From positions 1-5,598 of the forward strand of contig JAIRXA010000012.1 of assembly GCA_031268525.1 (NCBI GenBank): a stretch of DNA of 5,598 bases. Direction: 5' to 3'. Under the pieces are notes generated by a model. It made no database searches and was not told the DNA's origin. It worked only from the letters and a program-made list of their open reading frames with translations. How positions within the stretch are numbered: position 1 is the stretch's first letter; each line of letters opens with the position of its first letter. This DNA comes from Coriobacteriales bacterium (GTDB taxonomy: Bacteria; Actinomycetota; Coriobacteriia; Coriobacteriales; UBA8131). This document shows positions 1 to 4,500 of the stretch, one piece after another. The translations under genes were made by a program, and so were the position numbers.

Positions 1-1
1 G

Positions 2-1624
2 CGCTTTGCCAAGACACTGCTCACAGAGCGCTTTGCCGTTCCCGTGATATGCGGCCATGAGGTTGCCGACGAACTCAACATGATCGAGCGAGGCACAACC
101 GCCCTGCTCAACGCGCGGCTCCTTCCTCTCGTCAGCGGCTTCATGAATGCCGTCGAAGATGCCCTTGCGGCGCGAGGCGTGCGGGTGCCGGTTATGATCG
201 TTCGCAGCGACGGCTCTCTGATGTCTGAGGAATTGGGATGGATACGCCCGGTTGAGACGATCCTGTCGGGGCCGGCAGCGAGTGCTCTGGGAGGTACGGG
301 GCTTGCCGGGAAGCAGGGGCGAGACTGTCTGGTCATAGACATGGGCGGCACGACGACGGATATTTCGATCACGCGCGAGGGAGTTCCAACGCTTTCTACG
401 ACCGGCATTCGTATCGCTGGCTGGCGCACGCAGGTCAAAGGTGTGTCTGTGGAGACCTACGCGCTGGGCGGGGACAGCGTTCTGCGTCTGGTCGATGGAC
501 GCCTGATGCTGGCAGCACAGCGCGTGCTGCCGATGTGTGTTGCCGCGAGTCGCTGGCCTGTGGTCAGAGAGGCATTGCGCGGCGTGCTCGCGACAGCGCG
601 CAGACACAGCCTGCCCCTCCATGAATTTCTCAGTCTGGTACATAAGCCTGCGGATTCGGGGCGCTTTACGGTTCGGGAGAACGCTCTGGTCAAAACCCTG
701 GTCGATGGCCCGCTCAATGTGGAGGCTGCTGCCACTGCAGTGGGTACGGATATCTATCAGCTGGGAAGCGAGCGGCTGGAGGCTGAGGGCATCATCCTGC
801 GCTGCGGCCTGACGCCCACTGACCTCATGCATATCCGTGGCGACTTCACCGCCTACGACACCGAAGCTGCGGTGCTTGTCGCACGCTGTCTTTTGCGCTG
901 TCAGGTCCGACTCGCCGATGATGATGAAGGTCTGCAAACGCTGGCCGAAGAAGGCTATGACCTGATGAAACGCACGCTCTATGCTCATGTTGTGCGTACG
1001 GTTCTTGCCGCTGAACATCCCGGCCTGTTTGCAGATGGCCCCGATGCACAGCTGGATTTTCTGATCTCGCAGGCATGGGGACAGTGGCGCGAAGGAATGC
1101 CCACATCCTTCATCGACATTCTGCCCCACATAGGCGCTACTCTGGTGGGCATTGGCGCGCCGATTCACATCTTTCTGCCCGAGGTGGCCGAGGCTCTTGG
1201 TGCGCGCTGCGTTATCCCTGAGCATTCCGAGGCCGCAAACGCTCTGGGCGCAGTGATCTCCAGCATCTCGGCTACGGCAAAAGTCGAGATATCCTCCTAC
1301 AGCGCCGAAGACGGTCAGGGAGGGTATCGTATCCACGGGCCGCAGGGCACTGAGCGTTATGACACTTTGGAGATAGCCATTGCAGCGGCTGAAAGCGCGG
1401 CGGCCCAGGCAGCCGAGGCGGAAGCTCGCAGACGGGGAGCAACGGGTTTCTTGACGGTGGAGACCGAGGTTGACCCGCAAAGCATCTCCGACAGTGAGGG
1501 CCGCACGACCATCTTCGGCTTTACCGTACACGCGGTCGCCTCTCCCGTCCAAGGCGTAGATGCGGACATTGCGGGTTTGCCCCGACACAGATTCACGTAT
1601 CCCACGCGGACTTCGTCCGGGTGA
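2..1624 (+). CDS. Hydantoinase/oxoprolinase family protein (HyuA-like), 5'-truncated by window edge
   Basis: The reading frame is open from the first bases, so the start lies outside the window; the GTG at 44 is internal. About 540 residues are visible. Family hallmarks in order are an ERGTTALLNA motif (codons from nt 86), RSDGSLMSEE, RPVETILSGPAAS (SGPAAS at nt 266-283), the DMGGTTTD nucleotide-binding motif of the ASKHA-type fold (nt 338-361), ALGGDS, LTPTDLMHIRGDF and, near the end, LVGIGAPIHIFLPEVAEALG followed by IPEHSEAANALGA. The family hydrolyses cyclic amides such as hydantoins or 5-oxoproline with ATP in the cytoplasm; the substrate here cannot be read from the sequence. The C-terminus adds an alanine/glutamate-rich helix (about nt 1382-1435) and a short tail ending at TGA. 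No partner HyuB-type gene follows within the window; it could lie upstream. Family assignment is firm, substrate unknown. Confidence 0.93.
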   Translation, partial: RFAKTLLTERFAVPVICGHEVADELNMIERGTTALLNARLLPLVSGFMNAVEDALAARGVRVPVMIVRSDGSLMSEELGWIRPVETILSGPAASALGGTGLAGKQGRDCLVIDMGGTTTDISITREGVPTLSTTGIRIAGWRTQVKGVSVETYALGGDSVLRLVDGRLMLAAQRVLPMCVAASRWPVVREALRGVLATARRHSLPLHEFLSLVHKPADSGRFTVRENALVKTLVDGPLNVEAAATAVGTDIYQLGSERLEAEGIILRCGLTPTDLMHIRGDFTAYDTEAAVLVARCLLRCQVRLADDDEGLQTLAEEGYDLMKRTLYAHVVRTVLAAEHPGLFADGPDAQLDFLISQAWGQWREGMPTSFIDILPHIGATLVGIGAPIHIFLPEVAEALGARCVIPEHSEAANALGAVISSISATAKVEISSYSAEDGQGGYRIHGPQGTERYDTLEIAIAAAESAAAQAAEAEARRRGATGFLTVETEVDPQSISDSEGRTTIFGFTVHAVASPVQGVDADIAGLPRHRFTYPTRTSSG

Positions 1625-1703
1625 GCAGGGCAATCCAATACCCTCAGCCTATTTCAATTTTTTTGTATTTGATTCCAAAAACTCTTAAAAAAATAAACTT
1701 TTT

Positions 1704-1712
1704 TGGTATACT
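1704..1712 (+). promoter_or_regulatory. Extended -10 promoter for the AAA/DUF4143 ATPase gene
   Basis: TGGTATACT gives a TGn extended -10 followed by TATACT (1707-1712), 34 bases before the ATG at 1747. The -35 position (CTTAAA, 1684-1689, 17-bp spacer) matches the consensus poorly, as is usual for extended -10 promoters. The region from about 1650 to 1720 is strikingly AT-rich, with A- and T-tracts, against GC-rich surroundings. An inverted repeat CCAAAAA (1675-1681) / TTTTTGG (1700-1706) spans the -35/-10 spacer and could be an operator, though in such AT-rich DNA it may be incidental. Confidence 0.5.
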
Positions 1713-1733
1713 GTCTTAAAACACGAGGAAGAC

Positions 1734-1740
1734 AGGGTGA
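1734..1740 (+). promoter_or_regulatory. Shine-Dalgarno site of the AAA/DUF4143 gene
   Basis: AGGGTGA lies 6 bases before the ATG at 1747. Its last three bases are an in-frame TGA, so translation in this frame cannot begin further upstream, which fixes the start. Confidence 0.65.
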
Positions 1741-1746
1741 CAGAGC

Positions 1747-2946
1747 ATGATAGAACGCAAGGAATATATGGAAAGGCTGATTGGGTTTCGCGACAGAAAC
1801 GTCATAAAAATCATCACAGGCGTACGCCGATCAGGGAAGTCCACGCTCCTGGAGTTGTTCAGAGAATATCTGCTGCGACATGGGGTAGACGGCGACCATA
1901 TCATTTTCATCAACTTTGAGGATTATGCCAATCGAGCCCTGAAAGACTCAGATGCACTTCATGCCCATGTACTTGAACGCGCGGCAAAAGATGGCAAAAC
2001 CTATGTTTTTTTGGATGAAATTCAAGCTGTCGGGGATTTTCAGGCTGTGGTTGACAGCCTGTTTCTCCGCAAGAATCTCGACCTCTACCTCACCGGCTCA
2101 AACGCCCATCTTCTCTCTGGAGATCTGGCGACCATGCTTTCTGGCAGATACGTGGAGATTGAGATGCTGCCGCTGTCCTTTGCCGAGTTTCTCACGGTCA
2201 ATGGCGGTAAGGGCGATTTGCAAGCCAGCTACCGGCTGTACCTTGAAACCTCATCGTTTCCCGGCGCATTGGATTTTGAGGGTAATCGCGCACGTATCAT
2301 CGACTACCTGCGAGGTATCTACGACACCGTAGTCTTGAACGACGTTGTCGCGCGGCGCAGAATTACCGATGTCATGATGCTGGAGTCCCTCATCAGCTTT
2401 GCCTATGACAACGTGGGCAGTCTGCTCTCCACCAAACGTATCAGCGACTACATGAGCAGCAGTTCGCGCAGGATAGATGTCAAGACCGTGGAAAGATACC
2501 TGGGCGCGCTCGTAGACAGCTTTATCCTCTATCGCGCCAAACGCTATGATGTCAGGGGCAAGCAGTACCTCAAAACCCTTGAGAAATACTATGCCGTTGA
2601 CATTGGTCTGCGGCAAGTCCTGCTTGGAAGCGCCGGCTCAGATGTGGGGCATATCCTGGAAAATGTCGTCTATTTGGAACTCCTGCGGCGCGGGTATCAG
2701 GTGTACGTGGGCAAGCTTGGTGAGCTCGAAGTGGACTTCGTTGCCAAAGGTGCCACCGGCATCGTCTACCTCCAGGTAGCCGCCAGCGTTCGTGACCCAA
2801 AAACCCTTGAACGGGAACTTGCTCCACTCAAAAAAATCAAGGACCACTACCCAAAACTCCTACTCACCCTTGACGAGGATCCAAACGGCGATTTTGACGG
2901 CATTCGACGCATGAACGCGCTGGAGTGGCTCGCAGGGAGCTCATGA
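1747..2946 (+). CDS. AAA-family ATPase with DUF4143 C-terminal domain (AAA_14/DUF4143)
   Basis: This 399-residue protein is full length for the family. An N-terminal P-loop domain carries Walker A GVRRSGKST (residues 25-33), Walker B YVFLDEIQ (86-93, D90/E91), a sensor-1-like LYLTGSNA (113-120) and SGRY (132-135), followed by the family's LPLSFAEF segment (141-148). A helical, winged-helix-like middle section leads to the DUF4143 part: ENVVYLELLRRGYQVY (305-320), ELEVDFVAKG (326-335) and YLQVAASV (341-348). The last region resembles a PD-(D/E)XK nuclease fold, with E305 and D330 present but QVA where a nuclease would have ExK, so it is probably not catalytic. No membrane segment is seen. The family is widespread in anaerobes and its role is unsettled. 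The start is fixed by an in-frame TGA at 1738-1740. The gene has its own promoter and converges on the nuclease gene to its right. Confidence 0.93.
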   Translation: MIERKEYMERLIGFRDRNVIKIITGVRRSGKSTLLELFREYLLRHGVDGDHIIFINFEDYANRALKDSDALHAHVLERAAKDGKTYVFLDEIQAVGDFQAVVDSLFLRKNLDLYLTGSNAHLLSGDLATMLSGRYVEIEMLPLSFAEFLTVNGGKGDLQASYRLYLETSSFPGALDFEGNRARIIDYLRGIYDTVVLNDVVARRRITDVMMLESLISFAYDNVGSLLSTKRISDYMSSSSRRIDVKTVERYLGALVDSFILYRAKRYDVRGKQYLKTLEKYYAVDIGLRQVLLGSAGSDVGHILENVVYLELLRRGYQVYVGKLGELEVDFVAKGATGIVYLQVAASVRDPKTLERELAPLKKIKDHYPKLLLTLDEDPNGDFDGIRRMNALEWLAGSS

Positions 2947-3025
2947 ATCATCGCCTGGCCCTATTATGGATGCGCCAACCAGCAATGGACCTTTACTCCA
3001 GCGATCCAAGGCTGAGTAAGGCTTT

Positions 3026-3064
3026 CTGTCATCGCTTCCGGGCGTAATCAGGAGACGATGACAG
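3026..3064 (+). terminator. Inverted repeat downstream of the ATPase gene, terminator-like
   Basis: CTGTCATCG (3026-3034) and CGATGACAG (3056-3064) form a perfect 9-bp stem with a 21-base loop, 79 bases after the ATPase stop. Only a short TTT follows, so intrinsic termination would be weak. It could equally be a protein-binding palindrome. Confidence 0.35.
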
Positions 3065-3119
3065 TTTCGGAGATACGGCATGTTGATGTCAACGATAGTG
3101 GGGCGGCTTGAGAAGTAAG

Positions 3120-3162
3120 GAAGCGCTCACGGTAGGTGCATACTGCTCCGTGCGAGCGCTTC
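3120..3162 (-). terminator. Hairpin just past the stop of the tRNase-like gene
   Basis: GAAGCGCTC (3120-3128) pairs with GAGCGCTTC (3154-3162) over 9 bp. ACGG (3129-3132) then pairs with CCGT (3148-3151) across a two-base GC bulge, leaving a 15-base loop. Read on the minus strand, the hairpin begins 13 bases after the TAG of the nuclease gene and is followed by a pyrimidine-rich but not pure T stretch. The position suits a terminator for that gene. Confidence 0.45.
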
Positions 3163-3175
3163 AATATCAATAATG

Positions 3176-3577
3176 CTAGTCGCTAACTGGGGCAATGTCA
3201 ATGACAGTTCCATGACGATTGACAAAGATGATGGCAGCGAGGGTGCGTTGCTTCTTCAGGCGAGTTGCCAATTCTCTGGCAATCACCTTGTCGGGAATGC
3301 GCTTCATTCGGCGCGAGTCGAATACTATCCTGCCGCTTTGCTTGCTGCCCTTTTTCAGATTGCGCTCGATTGCGTCAAGCTGACCAGATTTCGGAGCCTT
3401 GAACTCCCATGGCACCCCATCGAGCAGCACGTCGGCTGTATGGTTGCCCTCGGTATTTGCCGGAGGGACGAACTCAACCGTGTAGCCCACTGTGGCGAGC
3501 GCCTGGGCGGTGCACAGCTCATGTGGCCAGATGTTCACGTTGGCGGGGATGATTATTCTTCCGGTCTGTTTAATCAT
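3176..3577 (-). CDS. Stand-alone CdiA_C-type tRNase-like protein (PD-(D/E)XK nuclease fold)
   Basis: The protein has 133 residues if it starts at the ATG at 3577. Numbered from there, it shows NIWPHELCTAQALATVGYTVEFVP (HE at 19-20), TADVLLDG (D49), VPWEFKAP (E58, K60), ERNLKKGSKQSGRIVFDSRRMKR (Q80, S81, R89-R90) and a closing IIFVNRHGTVIDI. D49...E58-x-K60 is a PD-(D/E)XK-type active site, and the whole layout matches the C-terminal tRNase domain of contact-dependent inhibition toxin CdiA. In this form the domain is encoded alone: no secretion signal, no repeat region and no adjacent immunity gene. The frame stays open upstream to an in-frame TGA near 3785, with ATGs at 3718 and 3682, but the extra 47 residues lack family character. 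No clear Shine-Dalgarno precedes 3577, so the start is uncertain. Substrate and role are inferred. Confidence 0.75.
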   Translation of the reverse strand: MIKQTGRIIIPANVNIWPHELCTAQALATVGYTVEFVPPANTEGNHTADVLLDGVPWEFKAPKSGQLDAIERNLKKGSKQSGRIVFDSRRMKRIPDKVIARELATRLKKQRTLAAIIFVNRHGTVIDIAPVSD

Positions 3578-3601
3578 CGGCTTATTGTAACGGAACAGCG
3601 G

Positions 3602-3619
3602 TGTAGGGCGAAGCCCACA
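3602..3619. repeat. Short hairpin upstream of the tRNase-like start
   Basis: TGT-A-GGGC (3602-3609) pairs with GCCC-ACA (3613-3619) around a GAA loop, with A3605 bulged: a 7-bp stem. On the minus strand it lies 25 bases before the chosen start of the nuclease gene, so it could lie in the leader of that transcript. Its GTAGGGC core loosely resembles the core of the larger element at 3757-3857. Confidence 0.35.
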
Positions 3620-3756
3620 ATAGACGGAGGAACTTTGCGCGCCTTCTCGTAGCGACTCGCTCCTGCCGACCCAGATGATCATCCTCGACCGCTCGACACT
3701 CCAGGCGCCCAAGACCATCGTGAGCAGATCGTCCGCCTGAGCACGTGTGCTTACAG

Positions 3757-3857
3757 GTTCCGCAAGGCGTAGGGGCAGACATCAGTCCGCCCGCCGGAGC
3801 AGGAAAGTCTCACGTACCCACCGGGCGAACTGATGTCGCCCCTACGCCTTGCGGAAC
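3757..3857. repeat. Long imperfect inverted repeat (REP/MITE-like palindromic element)
   Basis: The left arm 3757-3793 and right arm 3822-3857 are reverse complements over about 35 pairs. A perfect 20-bp block (GTTCCGCAAGGCGTAGGGGC) is followed by one extra A at 3777, a 9-bp GACATCAGT block, one C/T difference and a 6-bp CGCCCG block. The loop is 3794-3821. No transposase is encoded and I see no clear target-site duplication. Its architecture and GTAGGGGC core are those of dispersed palindromic repeats or small non-autonomous elements. As RNA it would form a very stable hairpin in either direction. Confidence 0.7.
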
Positions 3858-3898
3858 AAAGAATTTGATATGCATATGAGACAAGGGTCTGATACCAT

Positions 3899-3930
3899 GG
3901 GATTGTCGCCTGAGACCAGGCGACAATCCC
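3899..3930. repeat. Perfect 14-bp inverted repeat with a 4-nt loop
   Basis: GGGATTGTCGCCTG (3899-3912) and CAGGCGACAATCCC (3917-3930) are exact reverse complements separated by AGAC. No T-tract follows on the plus strand, so it is not a typical intrinsic terminator. It lies 41 bases from the long hairpin at 3757-3857 and has a different arm sequence. The flank AAGGGTCTGATACC on the left may belong to the same repeat unit. A REP-like element is the simplest reading. Confidence 0.65.
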
Positions 3931-4117
3931 TGTCAAGGGAGTCTGGAGACGGCCATAAGCTCCACTCTTTTGCCGGAAGTACAGCATCAGCGTGGGACAC
4001 GTGCCTTGTCCCCCATCGCCTGAAGCGAGAATCGGGCAGGAGCCAGGGAAGGGCCAGGCAGAGTCAGGCAAGAGCTGGCATTCATTGATATAGGTGGCCA
4101 AGGTATAAGGGGTTGAA

Positions 4118-4294
4118 ATGAGCGGGTGTACGATCGACGCTGTGAAAGCAGTCGGCGATGCGGGAGTGGTCGGGCGGCCTTTGGGGTATGCCGACGCGAT
4201 TTCTGCGTATATTAGCTCATATACTAGTAAAAAAGTAAGACAGTATAATAATCGGCAATTACTCTCTCTCTCTGCAAAAAAGGGCAAGGATTAA
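4118..4294 (+). CDS. Possible small protein, 58 residues, unrecognised
   Basis: The ATG at 4118 has a reasonable ribosome binding site (AAGGGG-like, about 4107-4112, spacing 5) and the frame ends at TAA 4292-4294. The predicted peptide begins MSGCTIDAVKAVGDAGVV, has an ordinary hydrophilic composition, no membrane segment and a lysine-rich end (SAKKGKD). I do not recognise it. The second half is AT-rich and coincides with promoter-like sequence (near-palindrome 4207-4224, TATAAT 4244-4249) and with a (CT)6 run at 4262-4273, which argues against coding. The gene may be spurious; if real, it would precede the TIR gene on the same strand. Confidence 0.25.
   Translation: MSGCTIDAVKAVGDAGVVGRPLGYADAISAYISSYTSKKVRQYNNRQLLSLSAKKGKD
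4207..4224. promoter_or_regulatory. 18-bp near-perfect palindrome, possible operator
   Basis: GTATATTAGCTCATATAC consists of arms GTATAT and ATATAC around AGCT, with a single mismatched pair (T4213/C4218). It sits 19 bases before a TATAAT box at 4244-4249, overlapping or just upstream of where a -35 element would be. That is a common place for a dimeric repressor or activator to bind. Confidence 0.35.
4244..4249 (+). promoter_or_regulatory. Consensus -10 box upstream of the TIR gene
   Basis: TATAAT is a perfect -10 hexamer in a local AT-rich island (about 4200-4260). No good TTGACA-like element lies 16-18 bases upstream, so the promoter would need an activator or another sigma contact. Transcription from it would give a leader of roughly 245 bases before the TIR start at 4501. 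Confidence 0.35.
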
Positions 4295-4500
4295 CCAGAG
4301 TTGCTCCTGAACTTCCCCCGACATCGCGAATAAATCATCGTGTAGTGCCGACATCCTCGGCAGCGCTGTTATTTCTGTGTAGCGTTGTTCGCCGCTGTTT
4401 TTGGCAGCACCCTTATGCCCACACGCTAAACTCCTGGGTGGGCGAGCAGGCGTCTCGTTCGCTTGGCTGAGGGCCAAACCCGACCAGAGAGAGGAAAAAG
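4295..4500 (+). other. Leader region before the TIR gene, no supported gene
   Basis: It contains a 6-bp stem TGCCGA (4346-4351) / TCGGCA (4357-4362) with a 5-base loop and a good ribosome binding site at its end (GAGAGAGGA, GAGG at 4491-4494, six bases before the ATG). A frame in register with the TIR gene is open from 4252 but closes at TGA 4468-4470. No riboswitch class is recognised. Confidence 0.45.

Larger units (their letters stand above)
3578..4117. other. Gene-poor stretch with palindromic elements
   Basis: I find no gene I can support in these 540 bases. Several frames are open in the GC-rich parts, but they show no recognised domain and cross the hairpins. The stretch holds a small hairpin at 3602-3619, a long imperfect hairpin at 3757-3857, a perfect hairpin at 3899-3930 and a purine-rich, CAGG-repeating segment near 4034-4080. 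This composition looks like accumulated repeat elements rather than decayed coding sequence. Confidence 0.6.

Noticed and set aside
1..37. Direct repeat GCGCTTTGCC at 1-10 and 28-37
   Set aside because: In-frame repeat encoding RFA twice within a conserved enzyme; probably coincidence.
1607..1619. CGGAC-TTC-GTCCG hairpin at the end of the hydantoinase gene as a terminator
   Set aside because: The stem is only 5 bp, lies within the coding sequence, and the T-tract is some 30 bases further on.
3173..3652. 159-codon plus-strand frame opposite the tRNase-like gene
   Set aside because: The minus-strand frame carries recognisable conserved motifs; this one has none.
3578..3718. N-terminal extension of the tRNase-like protein to the ATG at 3718
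   Set aside because: Family members begin close to the IIIP...HE segment; the extra 47 residues show no conserved features and span a hairpin.
3751..4287. 178-codon minus-strand frame, and a 79-codon plus-strand frame at 3849-4088
   Set aside because: Both run straight through the palindromic elements, so much of the translation is repeat-derived; no domain or convincing ribosome binding site.
4259..4354. Short minus-strand frame starting MSALHDDLFAMSGEVQ, protein-like in composition
   Set aside because: Only about 31 codons, GAGG directly abuts the ATG, it overlaps the CT repeat, and there is no recognised family. It might be a gene remnant but cannot be supported.
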